A stretch of 64,000 bases of DNA from Candidatus Nitrosopumilus salarius BD31 (GCF_000242875.2 NZ_AEXL02000090.1:94717-158716), one strand, 5' to 3'; shown: positions 1 through 12,604, counted from the stretch's first letter. The notes: generated by a model from the sequence alone, not told the origin. Numbers and translations: made by a program.

Positions 1-1104
<1,104 letters not shown>

Positions 1105-1261
1105 TAGACATGGAAAAGTGTACGGGTGTACATAATCTTCACATTGAATCATCGATGCAATGCATCACGAAAGTGGTGTATGAAGGATGTAGTGGGTCTC
1201 TAGCCGGAGACTTGCAATGATCGTCGTGCATAGTCGTGTAATATGTGGCTGAATATACTGG
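1105..1261 (+). other. 16S-23S internal transcribed spacer without tRNA
   Basis: Spacer of roughly 155 bases between the 16S tail and the 23S 5' region. I looked for a tRNA (T-loop, acceptor pairing) and found none; many euryarchaeal operons carry tRNA-Ala here, while marine thaumarchaeal operons do not. Its 3' third holds the 5' strand of the 23S processing stem (1225-1253). Confidence 0.85.
1225..1253 (+). other. 5' arm of 23S processing stem with bulge-helix-bulge
   Basis: CGTGCATAGTC (1225-1235) pairs with GACTATGCGCG (4265-4275), GTAA (1238-1241) with TTAC (4256-4259), and GTGGCTGAA (1245-1253) with TTCAGCCAC (4247-4255). A three-base bulge TAT (1242-1244) and an opposite three-base bulge ATA (4260-4262) flank the four-pair central helix. 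This is the geometry of the archaeal bulge-helix-bulge cut by the tRNA splicing endonuclease. Confidence 0.85.
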
Positions 1262-4240
<2,979 letters not shown>

Positions 4241-4246
4241 CATCAG

Positions 4247-4275
4247 TTCAGCCACTTACATAGAGACTATGCGCG
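4247..4275 (+). other. 3' arm of 23S processing stem with bulge-helix-bulge
   Basis: Partner of 1225-1253: TTCAGCCAC, TTAC, bulge ATA (4260-4262), a short GA mismatch, then GACTATGCGCG. Cleavage in the two bulges would free a pre-23S running from about 1243 to 4261 and could allow ligation of the flanking ends, as described for other archaea. Confidence 0.85.
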
Positions 4276-4360
4276 ATGAATCATTTCAATTCATCAAGTG
4301 GAACATATACACGACTTGTACGATGATTTTATTTTTAATCACACTAGCGAATGCTATGCA

Positions 4361-4395
4361 TTTTTTTTGTGATTTTATTTTTAGTATTTTTGTAA
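4361..4395 (+). terminator. T-rich rRNA operon terminator
   Basis: About 100 bases beyond the 23S processing stem the + strand has T8 (4361-4368) followed by TTTTATTTTT tracts. Archaeal RNA polymerase terminates at such T runs without a hairpin. The tract overlaps the 3' end of the small convergent gene at 4381-4494. Confidence 0.5.
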
Positions 4396-4494
4396 TTGGA
4401 ATTTTCTCTTACAATTGGGGCAAAATCTTTGCTTGGTCTTCTTAGTTTCAGTCCCTAAAGGGGCTCCACATCTATCACATTTTTCTTTAATCAT
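4381..4494 (-). CDS. 37-aa zinc-ribbon microprotein
   Basis: ATG to TAA frame of 37 codons, convergent with the rRNA operon. The product starts MIKEKCDRCGAPLG and contains a second pair CPNC, giving CxxC-x15-CxxC, then a basic, glutamine-rich tail. Two correctly spaced cysteine pairs in such a short frame argue strongly for a real zinc-ribbon peptide rather than chance. The fold may bind nucleic acid or be part of a transcription or translation complex; the function is unknown. Its 3' end overlaps the presumed rRNA terminator. Confidence 0.75.
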   Translation of the reverse strand: MIKEKCDRCGAPLGTETKKTKQRFCPNCKRKFQLQKY

Positions 4495-4705
4495 TACTGT
4501 TTTTTCAATTCCTAATCCCTCTTCTCTTTAGTGACCCTTAATGAATGGAGGCTATGCTTGTATTTTTGATGATTTTAATTCATTTTGTGCCTATTTGTTG
4601 TTTGGCAGCTCTCTCTTGAATCTAAAATGGTAGATTGATATTTTTTTAGTGTGTAATAGGGACTAACAGACAACCAATTGTATTATATCAAATGAGAATT
4701 TTCTT

Positions 4706-5833
4706 ATGAATATGGGTGTCGCATCCTTGAAAAATCTTAATTTAGATATAGATGCTTTAGAAAAAATTTTCTCTGACCATTCTATATCTACTATTACTGA
4801 TAAGGATGGGACAATTATTTATGCAAACCAAAAATTCTGTGAGATTTCAAAATATTCTGAGGATGAATTACTTGGAGAAAATCACAGACTTTTAAAATCT
4901 GATGAACATTCTCCAGATTTTTATGCAAAACTATGGGATACGATATCTGATGGAAAAATCTGGAATGGGGAAATAAAAAATAGGGCAAAGGATGGTTCCT
5001 ATTACTGGGTTAAAACGACTATAACTCCGCTGTTTGATTTTAATCATAATGTACAAAATTACATTGCCTTGAGAACTGATATAACAAAAGAAAAAGAAAT
5101 TCAACAAAATCTTGAAAAAATGGAAGCGAAACTACTTTCTCAAAATGAAAATTTGCTTTCTATGGTTGAACAAAAAAGCAATGAACTAGTAAAATCTGCA
5201 AGATTAGCTACTATTGGTACTATGGCAAGTAGAGTAGCCCATGATTTGAAAAACCCTCTGACTATCTTGCAAACATATGCAGACATGCTTACTCCTGAAA
5301 TAATCACAAAACTAAATTCTAAAGATAGAGAAAAATGGTTTAGGATGCAAACTTCTATTTCTGATATGAATAGAATTATTGAAGATGTTTTAGAATTTGC
5401 AAGAACTAGTGAAATTAAAAAAACCCCGTCTTCGCTTTTGAGAATTTTAAAATTAGCCCTAAACCATGTGGATTACTCATATGGTATTGTGATCAATCTT
5501 CCTGACGATGACGTTTCTATAAACTGTGATCCTAGAAAATTAGAGGGTGTATTCTCTAATTTACTTGATAACGCAGTTCATGCAATAAATGGTCATGGTG
5601 AAATTGATGTTTCAATATCTTTTGATTCTGAGTTTACAAAAATTCAGATTAAAGACTCAGGTCCTGGAATCTCTGATGAAAATTTGAAAAAAATTTTTGA
5701 GCCTATGTTTACTACAAAAACAACTGGAACTGGTTTGGGATTAGTAATTTGTAAAAGTATTATTGAACAACATGGGGGTAGTATTTCTGTAAGTAACAAA
5801 CCTACTACATTCACTCTTGCATTGCCCCGATAG
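4706..5833 (+). CDS. PAS-domain sensor histidine kinase (soluble)
   Basis: Signal transduction kinase of 375 residues. A PAS domain covers about residues 18-105 with a PAC-like end near 120-128 (RTDITKEKE), followed by a short coiled coil, a HisKA domain with phospho-acceptor His179 in VAHDLKNPLTIL, and a HATPase_c domain with N box NLLDNAVHAI (Asn289), DSGPG (317-321) and GTGLGL (341-346). There is no membrane segment or signal peptide, so it senses a cytoplasmic signal. No response regulator gene is adjacent, making it an orphan kinase. An ATG two codons downstream is an alternative start. Confidence 0.93.
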   Translation: MNMGVASLKNLNLDIDALEKIFSDHSISTITDKDGTIIYANQKFCEISKYSEDELLGENHRLLKSDEHSPDFYAKLWDTISDGKIWNGEIKNRAKDGSYYWVKTTITPLFDFNHNVQNYIALRTDITKEKEIQQNLEKMEAKLLSQNENLLSMVEQKSNELVKSARLATIGTMASRVAHDLKNPLTILQTYADMLTPEIITKLNSKDREKWFRMQTSISDMNRIIEDVLEFARTSEIKKTPSSLLRILKLALNHVDYSYGIVINLPDDDVSINCDPRKLEGVFSNLLDNAVHAINGHGEIDVSISFDSEFTKIQIKDSGPGISDENLKKIFEPMFTTKTTGTGLGLVICKSIIEQHGGSISVSNKPTTFTLALPR

Positions 5834-5854
5834 ATAATTGTGAGTGTTTTCCGA

Positions 5855-5929
5855 TTATTCTTCTAACTCTATATCTTTTTGAAGCTCTTTTGGTAATCCT
5901 ACCCACCATTCTTTCAGGTTTTCAGACAT
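5855..5929 (-). CDS. possible 24-aa microprotein
   Basis: Short ATG-initiated frame, MSENLKEWWVGLPKELQKDI followed by ELEE, lying in the 175-base gap between the kinase and the RDD gene. The composition (amphipathic, two tryptophans, acidic end) looks protein-like, but there is no domain and no convincing ribosome binding site. It could be chance; conservation in related genomes would decide. Confidence 0.35.
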   Translation of the reverse strand: MSENLKEWWVGLPKELQKDIELEE

Positions 5930-6008
5930 GCTTTGAAAAGATCTTTAGTTGCTAATAGATCTGTCGCTTAACTCCTTAAAGCAATTGTTAAAGAAAATCT
6001 GACCCAAT

Positions 6009-6494
6009 TCAATCCTTTATGAATCTTATATCTTGTGTGTTTTTTGATTCGTCAATTTTAACAATTATAGTGTCTCCCAATTTGTTGAAAATTCTTTGTC
6101 GTCTATCATTAGTTAAAATCCATCCTAATATGACATCTATTGGTAATAGAAATGATTTTCCAAAACTGCTGATTATAATACTTTTTAAACTTGGATTTAA
6201 TCCATCAGTATCTGTTATTTTTAAATTTAGAATTTTTTTACCTATTGTTTGACCCGTTTTGTATTCTAAAATTATCCAGTATAGAAAGAAGATGATGCTC
6301 GTAGGGATATAATGGATACTTTCTGCCCAAAAAATATCTTCTTCTATATCATAATATGATATCCCAAATAATGCAAAAATCAGCATTGTTGTTATGCTTG
6401 AAATGATAATAAAATCAATTAACCATGCAATAAATCTGTCAGTCCATTTTGCAAGAATTATCTTTGATGGTCTTTCAGCGTCTGAGTTGTCCAT
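6009..6494 (-). CDS. RDD family integral membrane protein
   Basis: 161 residues with the RDD signature: RFIAWLIDFIIISS in the first membrane helix (about 20-45), a second helix near 63-80 followed by EYKTGQTIGKKILNLKI, and a third near 108-130. RDD proteins are small three- or four-helix membrane proteins; some have been linked to ion or osmolyte transport, most are uncharacterised. It stands alone, convergent with the histidine kinase. Confidence 0.85.
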   Translation of the reverse strand: MDNSDAERPSKIILAKWTDRFIAWLIDFIIISSITTMLIFALFGISYYDIEEDIFWAESIHYIPTSIIFFLYWIILEYKTGQTIGKKILNLKITDTDGLNPSLKSIIISSFGKSFLLPIDVILGWILTNDRRQRIFNKLGDTIIVKIDESKNTQDIRFIKD

Positions 6495-6591
6495 ACCAAT
6501 ATTGTTTATCTCAAATTAATAAAACATGTTGATCAGTGGTTGACATTGGTTATAACATAGTTGATTTATGTACGTTTGATAATTAAAATTC

Positions 6592-6723
6592 ATGAAAGCA
6601 AAATTTGCGACATTTTGTATCTCATGTGGTGATAAAATTCAACCCGGTAAAGAGATAGCAAAAAATAAAGATGAGAATTGGGTGCACAAACATTGCGTAG
6701 ATGACTCTGAAGGATTACCTTAG
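6592..6723 (+). CDS. 43-aa zinc-finger microprotein
   Basis: ATG to TAG frame starting MKAKFATFCISCGDKIQPGK. Metal ligands are CISC and HKHC (CxxC ... HxxC), with a WVHKHC motif, resembling half of the small treble-clef fingers that recognise nucleic acid or protein. It lies directly before the methyltransferase gene on the same strand, about 40 bases apart. Its function is unknown. Confidence 0.72.
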   Translation: MKAKFATFCISCGDKIQPGKEIAKNKDENWVHKHCVDDSEGLP

Positions 6724-6764
6724 AAATTAATAGTCTTGCCTTTCAAACATAATTAGAATTATTT

Positions 6765-7526
6765 TTGGCGTCGATAAATCCTATTGAATTATTTTTATGG
6801 ACATTTCGCAGAAACGAAAAAGATGTTGTGAATCTTTACAATTCGTTATCCCCTTTAATGCAATTAGCTACTGGTGGCTCTATGCTTAATTTTGGTTATT
6901 GGTCTCCAAATCACATTGATCCTATTTCTGCCCAAAACAATCTTTGTATGGTTTTTGCAAATTTAGCTGAATTATCTTCTGCAAAAAATGCAGTGGATGT
7001 AGGTAGTGGATTATCTGCTCCATCAAAACTTTGGAGAGATAACTATTCAAATTTAAATCTGTATGATGTTAATATTAATTTCAATCAATTGACATTCTCT
7101 GGACAACAAGAACGTGTAGAGTTTCTTAATTCCAGTTCTACAAAACTTCCTTTTGCTAATAACTCCGTTGATCGTGTTTTGGCTTTAGAATCTGCTCAGC
7201 ATTTTAAACCTCTTTCTGATTTTCTTTCTGAGTCTAAAAGAATTTTAACAAAATCCGGTTTACTTGTAATGGCAATCCCTGTAACAACAGGAAATTCATC
7301 TCTGGATAAATTTGGATTGTTGAAATTTACTTGGTCATCAGAGCATTATAGTATAGATTATGTCAAAAATATGATATCTGCATTTGGTTTTATCATTTCC
7401 GATGAAAAATTAATTGGCTCTAATGTGTATGAGCCTCTCGCAGATTATTATTTTGCAAATCGTACCTTTCTAAAAAGATCTATTTTAAAAAATTATTCTT
7501 CTTGTGTTGAAAAAAATTCTTTTTAA
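6765..7526 (+). CDS. SAM-dependent methyltransferase (class I)
   Basis: 253 residues with a Rossmann-type methyltransferase core: motif I VDVGSG (77-82), acidic loop LYDVN near 100, and a motif IV/post-IV region around VDRVLALESAQHFKP. The N-terminal stretch LYNSLSPLMQLATGG and FGYW is typical of the small-molecule (sterol/tocopherol/quinone-like) C- or O-methyltransferases, so a lipid or quinone substrate is plausible. A TTG start is needed to include this conserved region; the next Met would cut it. No operon partner identifies the substrate. Confidence 0.85.
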   Translation: MASINPIELFLWTFRRNEKDVVNLYNSLSPLMQLATGGSMLNFGYWSPNHIDPISAQNNLCMVFANLAELSSAKNAVDVGSGLSAPSKLWRDNYSNLNLYDVNINFNQLTFSGQQERVEFLNSSSTKLPFANNSVDRVLALESAQHFKPLSDFLSESKRILTKSGLLVMAIPVTTGNSSLDKFGLLKFTWSSEHYSIDYVKNMISAFGFIISDEKLIGSNVYEPLADYYFANRTFLKRSILKNYSSCVEKNSF

Positions 7527-7599
7527 ATCTCTTCTAAAAATGAAAAAAGTATCTAAAGAAAACCTCATTGATTATGCTTTAATAAAATGTCATTTGTAA

Positions 7600-8679
7600 T
7601 TATACTCTGATGATATTTCGTGAAATTAAATTTTCAATTGCTCGTAGATATTCTGATTCTGAAATTTTTTCATCTAATAACCAAGCAGTTGTTGTTTTCC
7701 ACCATTTTGGAATTACTGTTTGATGCAATGCCATGTCATATTTTGTATCAAAAAAATTGGTATCTGTGATATTTGTTTTTTCACCCACTCTTAATACTTC
7801 TGTTTCGTGAAATTCATATGAGAATACTAGCCCTGTTTTTTTGTCTATTATTTTTACATTTTGACCTGTTGAATCCCGTGCTAACCATGATTCTCTTACT
7901 TGATTATCTAAAATGTATGTAGTTGTTGCTACAATTTTCATACTCTTTGAGATGTTAGTTCCTATTTCAATTGGCATCGGTATTAAAAATTCATAGTTAC
8001 AACATTCATTTGATTTATTGGTGCCATTTTTACTTAAAATCATCTCTTCATTTATGGCTCCCTCATCGGAAATTTTTTCAATGTTTAGGATGATCTCATC
8101 ATCATTTATTGATTTGACTGTGTGCTTGATAGTATCTCCATTCCCAAACTTATCAAAGTGTGAATATTTAATGTAATCATCTTCTTGAAAACATAATCTT
8201 TCATTTATGCACTTTCTTTCTGATGGTTCTAATTTTATTACTCCTGCTTCTAATAACGTTCTAATTGAAAATGCAAATCCTTTATCTTGATTTTCGTTAT
8301 TAATCCACAATCTGGATTCTCTTTTGATCCAGTCTGGTATTGTATCCGAATATCCTACATGCCTTTCTTTGATGTATGATGAATCTACTAAAAATTTTTC
8401 AATTTCTGCAATTAATACTAAATTCCTTCCAGGATGTGAACTATTCCATGCTATGTGGTTGTATAATATCGTGCATAGTCTTAGATTTGGAAAATTTTGA
8501 TGTAGATCAGCAAGTGCATACACTCCCAACAATTGATATTCATCATAAAAAAATTCGCAAAACCTCAAAACATCCTCGGATGTTTTTACTTCAAAATCTG
8601 GAGAATGTGCTGAAATATTTTGAATGTTAAAGCTTCCAATTATCACTAGTCCAAAAATCATAAAAATCACTTTATTCAA
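7600..8679 (-). CDS. exported protein with two degenerate WW-helical repeats
   Basis: 359 residues with an N-terminal signal peptide (MNKVIFMIFGLVIIGSF ... ISAHS). Two copies of a repeat seen in three other genes of this window occur near residues 113-150 (IPDWIKRESRLWINNENQ) and at the C-terminus (IPKWWKTTTAWLLDEKISES, ending in ENLISRNII). Between them is a beta-rich region of about 150 residues with four to five cysteines. No enzymatic motif is recognised. Likely a cell-surface or secreted protein of the thaumarchaeal lineage; the role is unknown. Confidence 0.75.
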   Translation of the reverse strand: MNKVIFMIFGLVIIGSFNIQNISAHSPDFEVKTSEDVLRFCEFFYDEYQLLGVYALADLHQNFPNLRLCTILYNHIAWNSSHPGRNLVLIAEIEKFLVDSSYIKERHVGYSDTIPDWIKRESRLWINNENQDKGFAFSIRTLLEAGVIKLEPSERKCINERLCFQEDDYIKYSHFDKFGNGDTIKHTVKSINDDEIILNIEKISDEGAINEEMILSKNGTNKSNECCNYEFLIPMPIEIGTNISKSMKIVATTTYILDNQVRESWLARDSTGQNVKIIDKKTGLVFSYEFHETEVLRVGEKTNITDTNFFDTKYDMALHQTVIPKWWKTTTAWLLDEKISESEYLRAIENLISRNIIRV

Positions 8680-8833
8680 TAAGACATCTTCTGAAGTTTT
8701 GACTTATTAATTTCATGTGAAAAATTCTAAAACATAGTGACCAATTTGGAATTTTAATTCAAAATTTGATATGTGTATTCTTTTTTCTTTAAATTGGCTA
8801 GGTTTTTATTTTTGATATCTTAAATAGAATATC

Positions 8834-9208
8834 ATGTCTGATGTAATGAAATTATATGATGAAAAATGTCGTCAATTACTCACAGAGTCCGAGATCCGCT
8901 TTGCTGGAATTGTTGATAAAGACGGACAACTAGTAGCTGGGGGTTTCAAAGAAGGATTGACTCCACATGAAGGTGATGAGACTCGACTGCAATCTTTTTT
9001 GGAGTTTGTATCTAAAGCCTCCATAAGAAAAGAATATGATGAAAGTTTAGGACCTATTAACTATCTTGCTGCAAGACGAGATAAAGCAGTTTTAGTAAGT
9101 TTCCCTTTCCCAATAACCCAAATTCTATTGTTGATTTCTGCCGAACCCACTGCAAATATTGAAAATCTTGCCAAAAAGGTTGTAGAAATATTTACTGATG
9201 TGAATTAA
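8834..9208 (+). CDS. DUF6659-like small protein (roadblock-like fold?)
   Basis: 124 residues with the pattern IRFAGIVDKDGQLVAGGFKE, then a helical region with RKEYD, and a last part with RRDKAVLVSFPF and LLLISAE. Two paralogues are at 14742 and 55640. The alternation of a strand pair with GG, a helix and two strands ending in a helix resembles roadblock/LC7 or profilin-like sensors, but that is inference. I believe this corresponds to the thaumarchaeal family DUF6659. It is cytoplasmic; the function is unknown. It is followed by an exported-protein gene on the same strand. Confidence 0.75.
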   Translation: MSDVMKLYDEKCRQLLTESEIRFAGIVDKDGQLVAGGFKEGLTPHEGDETRLQSFLEFVSKASIRKEYDESLGPINYLAARRDKAVLVSFPFPITQILLLISAEPTANIENLAKKVVEIFTDVN

Positions 9209-9268
9209 ACTTTATTGAATAATACTGCGAATTCTTTAATTATATCTGATCAATTCTGGTCTTTGATT

Positions 9269-10294
9269 ATGTCGTCATTTTTTGCATTTTTTTTACTATT
9301 GCTGCTTGCCCCCTCAGGTTCTTTTCTTGCTTTTGCAACTGTTAATGATTTTACAACTGATAAAACACTATATCACACTGATGACTCTCTTACGATTTCT
9401 GGAAATGTGGATTATGATCCCACTCGTTTCTCAATAATTCTTCAAATTATAACCCCCAGTGGAAATGGACTTGCTCATGTTGACAGTATTATGCCAAAAA
9501 ATGATGGTACTTTTTCAAAAACCATTCATGTGGGAGGACCTACTTGGTATGACGATGGCAGATACACAATAAAAATTTCCTATGGTGGAAACCTGGAAAA
9601 GTATATCGATTATGAAAAAATATCTGATTATGTACCTGATTCTTCTTCAAGCCGTTCTTCTTCAAGCAATTATGTTTCCAACAGTGCTGATACAGTCTCA
9701 TCCTCATCTGAAAATCCAAATGTTGCATTTTCAGAAAATCCAAAAATGAGAATCTTGGGATTTCCCTCCTTTGACAAATCTCCTCAATACTATATTGACA
9801 GATATCAAAATGAACCTGATTACAAATCATGGTTTGATTCTCAATTTGCATCATATGCTATTGATGAAGTTGTGGGATATTCATCCACACATGTTCAAAA
9901 TTTTCCCTCCTTTGACAAATCTCCTCAATACTATATTGACAGATATCAAAATGAACCTGATTACAAATCATGGTTTGATTCTCAATTTCCAGACGAAACC
10001 ATTTATAATATATTAGGATTCTCCACTTACATCCCTGATTGGATTAAGACATATGCTCAAAATTGGGCTACTGGTGAAATTTCTGATAATGAGTTTATGA
10101 TTGGATTGGATTTTATGCTTCAAAATAAAATTATTGTAATCTCTGATTTCAACTATTCTCATTCTTCTATAGATGATATTCCTTCTTGGTTTAGAAATAC
10201 GGCTCATTGGTGGGCTGCTGATTTGATTTCACAACAAGAATTCATCAATTCAATAAAATACCTTATTCAAGAAGATATTATCCTGATTGATTAA
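9269..10294 (+). CDS. exported protein with internal tandem duplication and two WW-helical repeats
   Basis: Signal peptide from ATG 9269 (MSSFFAFFLLLLLAPSGSFL AFA); an upstream in-frame TTG at 9215 exists but the signal peptide fits the ATG. An immunoglobulin-like beta domain (about 20-110: DKTLYHTDDSLTISGNV, typical of archaeal surface proteins) is followed by a serine-rich linker, two identical 29-residue blocks (FPSFDKSPQYYIDRYQNEPD ...), and two WW repeats at the C-terminus (IPDWIKTYAQNWATGEISDN and IPSWFRNTAHWWAADLISQQ). Probably a secreted or envelope protein. No catalytic motif is seen. Confidence 0.8.
   Translation: MSSFFAFFLLLLLAPSGSFLAFATVNDFTTDKTLYHTDDSLTISGNVDYDPTRFSIILQIITPSGNGLAHVDSIMPKNDGTFSKTIHVGGPTWYDDGRYTIKISYGGNLEKYIDYEKISDYVPDSSSSRSSSSNYVSNSADTVSSSSENPNVAFSENPKMRILGFPSFDKSPQYYIDRYQNEPDYKSWFDSQFASYAIDEVVGYSSTHVQNFPSFDKSPQYYIDRYQNEPDYKSWFDSQFPDETIYNILGFSTYIPDWIKTYAQNWATGEISDNEFMIGLDFMLQNKIIVISDFNYSHSSIDDIPSWFRNTAHWWAADLISQQEFINSIKYLIQEDIILID
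9761..9847 (+). repeat. 87-bp perfect direct repeat, copy 1
   Basis: Begins TTTCCCTCCTTTGACAAATC and is identical over 87 bases to 9902-9988. Both copies are in the same reading frame, and the period is 141 bases (47 codons). Confidence 0.95.
9902..9988 (+). repeat. 87-bp perfect direct repeat, copy 2
   Basis: Second copy of 9761-9847, with no substitution even at third codon positions. This points to recent duplication or ongoing gene conversion inside the exported-protein gene. Confidence 0.95.
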
Positions 10295-10333
10295 TTTAGA
10301 ATGCTTTTAATTTAATACATTCCAATATTATTT

Positions 10334-10789
10334 ATGAAAGCTACTTTTGGCGCAGGATGTTTTTGGCACGTTGAAGATTTACTTGATAAAACTAAAGGTG
10401 TGAAATCTACTACTGTAGGATATATTGGTGGACAATTACCAAACCCCACTTACGAAGAAGTGTGTACTGATAAAACAGGCCATGCTGAAGCAGTGGAAGT
10501 AGAATATGATCCAAAAGAAATCTCTTATCAAGAACTTCTTGATGTGTTTTGGAATAATCATAATCCTACAACATTAAATCGTCAAGGTCCTGACGTTGGA
10601 ATTCAATATCGCTCAGCAATTTTCTATCATAATGAAGAACAAAAAGAAATTGCTGAAAAGTCAAAACAATTCCTTGAGCAGTCGGGAAAATATGACCGTC
10701 CAATTGTTACTGAAATTGTTCCAGCACCATTATTCTACAAAGCAGAAGAGTATCATCAAAAATATTTTAAAAAGCACGGATTTTCATAA
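10334..10789 (+). CDS. msrA: peptide-methionine (S)-S-oxide reductase
   Basis: 151 residues, the standard MsrA length, beginning with the catalytic motif GAGCFWHVE (Cys9) and continuing with [16 protein letters not shown] and [13 protein letters not shown], all family hallmarks. It reduces methionine-S-sulfoxide in proteins and free methionine (EC 1.8.4.11), repairing oxidative damage in the cytoplasm. A likely TATA element TTTTAATTT sits about 25 bases upstream, so the transcript is nearly leaderless. Convergent with the Usp gene, only two bases apart. Confidence 0.97.
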   Translation: MKATFGAGCFWHVEDLLDKTKGVKSTTVGYIGGQLPNPTYEEVCTDKTGHAEAVEVEYDPKEISYQELLDVFWNNHNPTTLNRQGPDVGIQYRSAIFYHNEEQKEIAEKSKQFLEQSGKYDRPIVTEIVPAPLFYKAEEYHQKYFKKHGFS

Positions 10790-10791
10790 AT

Positions 10792-11223
10792 CTATTTTAC
10801 AACAACTACTGGGATCTTCGATGTGTGTATAACATAATTTGATACGCTTCCAAAGAACATCTCCTTAGCTGAACTTCTTCCACGTGAGCCTATGACGATC
10901 ATATCAAAATTTTCTTTACCGTGTGCAAGTTTGATAATATTATACCCTATTTCTCCTCGTATTATTTTTTCTTTAAACACAATTCCATTCTGAGCTGCTA
11001 GTATCTTGGCCTGTTCCATGAATTTTTTTACTTCTTTACTTAGTGATTTTTCCACCGAACCCACACCTCTGAATTCTGAATGTGGGGGTGCGTAAATTGC
11101 ATAAACTCCCGTAATGATGGCACCACAATGTCTTGCCAATATTATGGCTGTCTCGAGACCTCGAAATGAGTTTTTTGAGCCGTCTAAAGGAACTAAAATT
11201 TTTGAAATTTTCTTTTTTAACAC
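10792..11223 (-). CDS. universal stress protein (UspA family)
   Basis: 143 residues, one Usp domain. It starts with KILVPLDGSKNSFRGLETAI and ends with IVIGSRGRSSAKEMFFGSVS and IPVVVVK; the G-x2-G-x9-G-S pattern is the ATP-binding signature of the ATP-binding Usp subgroup. It probably acts as a cytoplasmic dimer in stress adaptation. Its 3' end abuts msrA, which is also stress-related. Confidence 0.93.
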   Translation of the reverse strand: MLKKKISKILVPLDGSKNSFRGLETAIILARHCGAIITGVYAIYAPPHSEFRGVGSVEKSLSKEVKKFMEQAKILAAQNGIVFKEKIIRGEIGYNIIKLAHGKENFDMIVIGSRGRSSAKEMFFGSVSNYVIHTSKIPVVVVK

Positions 11224-11350
11224 ATTATTCGAATATTTCTCATATTAAAAAACATACTTCATATCACTGGTTTAAAAAGTAAGATATAACTAATGAACTG
11301 ATCGCCAAATTGACTAAAACTTATCTAGTCAGCTAATTGAAGCTAAAATA

Positions 11351-12142
11351 GTGGAAGAAAAATTTATTCAAATCGATGGCAATAAAATCCGCTATCTTGA
11401 GTCCGGAAATTCTAAAAAAACATTGGTACTAATTCATGGGCTAGGTGCTTCAGCTGAAAGATGGAGTCAAGTTATTCCTATATTTGCAGAACAATTTCGT
11501 GTTGTAGTTCCAGATCTGATAGGATTTGGATATAGTGATAAACCTCTTGTTGATTACACTCCTGAATTCTTTTTAGATTTTCTGGAAAAGTTTTTTGTTG
11601 AATCTAAAATTGATTGTCCTAATATTATTGGTTCTTCATTAGGTGGTCAATTATCTGCAGAGTATGCATCGTCCCATTCTCAAAATATTGAAAAACTTGT
11701 CCTAGTGTCTCCTGCTGGAGCAATGAAACAATCTACCCCTGCACTTGATGCGTATATCATGGCTGCATTATATCCAAATGATCAAAGTGCAAAAAACGCC
11801 TTTGAAATGATGGAAGCATCTGGGGAAGATATAGAAGATGAAATTGTTAGTGGTTTTGTAGAACGTATGCGATTGCCTAATGCAAAGCTTGCATTCATGT
11901 CCACTGTATTAGGTCTAAAAAATTCTGAATTGATTACATCCAAACTTCCTTCAATATCTGTCCCAACTCTAATTATTTGGGGCGCAAATGATCCAGTAAT
12001 CCCAATAAACTATGCCGATGACTTTGTTTCTTCAATTCAGGATTGCAGGTTTTTTAGAATGGATGGATGTGGACATACTCCATATGTTCAGGATCCAAAT
12101 GTTTTTGCATCCAAGGTTTTGGAGTTTCTAAATGGGATTTAG
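11351..12142 (+). CDS. alpha/beta hydrolase next to the PHA locus
   Basis: 263 residues, GTG start. Oxyanion motif HGLGASAERW (about 29-38), nucleophile elbow GSSLGG with Ser96, acid in IIWGANDPVIP, and histidine in GCGHTPYVQDP: a complete catalytic triad. It precedes two granule-associated protein genes on the same strand, so a PHA depolymerase or oligomer hydrolase is an attractive guess, but the domain alone only shows a serine hydrolase or C-C hydrolase. Confidence 0.85.
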   Translation: MEEKFIQIDGNKIRYLESGNSKKTLVLIHGLGASAERWSQVIPIFAEQFRVVVPDLIGFGYSDKPLVDYTPEFFLDFLEKFFVESKIDCPNIIGSSLGGQLSAEYASSHSQNIEKLVLVSPAGAMKQSTPALDAYIMAALYPNDQSAKNAFEMMEASGEDIEDEIVSGFVERMRLPNAKLAFMSTVLGLKNSELITSKLPSISVPTLIIWGANDPVIPINYADDFVSSIQDCRFFRMDGCGHTPYVQDPNVFASKVLEFLNGI

Positions 12143-12145
12143 ATC

Positions 12146-12155
12146 TACTTAAATA
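12146..12155 (+). promoter_or_regulatory. TATA box for the phasin operon
   Basis: TACTTAAATA is centred about 28 bases before ATG 12179, the spacing expected for an archaeal promoter that produces a leaderless mRNA. The same TTAAATA core appears at the same distance before 29882. Confidence 0.55.
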
Positions 12156-12178
12156 ACAGTTGTTTCCTACCATTACCA

Positions 12179-12604
12179 ATGAATGGTAATCAAAACCTCT
12201 ATGATCCTTCTGAGATGTTCAAGTCTTGGATCCAAAAAAGTGGACGTGCTCAAGCAGAATTTATGAAAAATTTTGGTGCGTTGATGACAAATCAACCTGG
12301 TCAAACTTTCAATCCTTTAGAGACCCTAAAAGGAGTTTCTGACAGTGCTAGACAAACTCAATCCAACATGATGGAAAACATGTCTTCAATTCAAAGCAAA
12401 AGTATGGATACCATGTTCAACATCGGCCAAATGCTTCCTTCCTTTATGAATTGGGGTGCTTACAAAACTACCATTAGTAGTAATGGAAGAATCTCTATTC
12501 CTGAAGCTGAACGTAATGCACTTGGTTTAGGTGACGGTGATTTGGTTCAAGTCATTATTTTGCCAATAGCAAAAAAATCAAAAAATAAGGAGGTGAAACA
12601 ATGA
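12179..12604 (+). CDS. granule-associated protein: phasin-like helix plus C-terminal AbrB domain
   Basis: 141 residues. About 1-90 is helical, Gln/Met-rich and repeats hydrophobic heptads, like phasins. Residues 95-130 (YKTTISSNGRISIPEAERNA then LGLGDGDLVQV) form an AbrB/SpoVT swapped-hairpin DNA-binding domain. The TGA stop overlaps the ATG of the phasin gene by the four-base ATGA. AbrB-type proteins encoded near phasins are known in haloarchaeal PHA loci; a single chain joining both suggests a protein that may bind granules and regulate the locus. The dual role is inference. Confidence 0.78.
   Translation: MNGNQNLYDPSEMFKSWIQKSGRAQAEFMKNFGALMTNQPGQTFNPLETLKGVSDSARQTQSNMMENMSSIQSKSMDTMFNIGQMLPSFMNWGAYKTTISSNGRISIPEAERNALGLGDGDLVQVIILPIAKKSKNKEVKQ
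12586..12596 (+). promoter_or_regulatory. very strong Shine-Dalgarno before the phasin gene
   Basis: TAAGGAGGTGA matches the reverse complement of the 16S tail in this window (TCACCTCCTTA) over 11 bases, four bases before ATG 12601. It lies inside the end of the upstream gene, allowing strong independent initiation on the internal cistron. Confidence 0.85.

Noticed and set aside
1105..1261. tRNA in the rRNA spacer
   Set aside because: No T-arm or acceptor pairing found.
4276..4705. 5S rRNA after 23S
   Set aside because: No 5S-like sequence; region holds a microprotein gene and AT-rich DNA.
9540..9854. 104-codon minus-strand frame
   Set aside because: Antisense shadow of the exported-protein gene at 9269.
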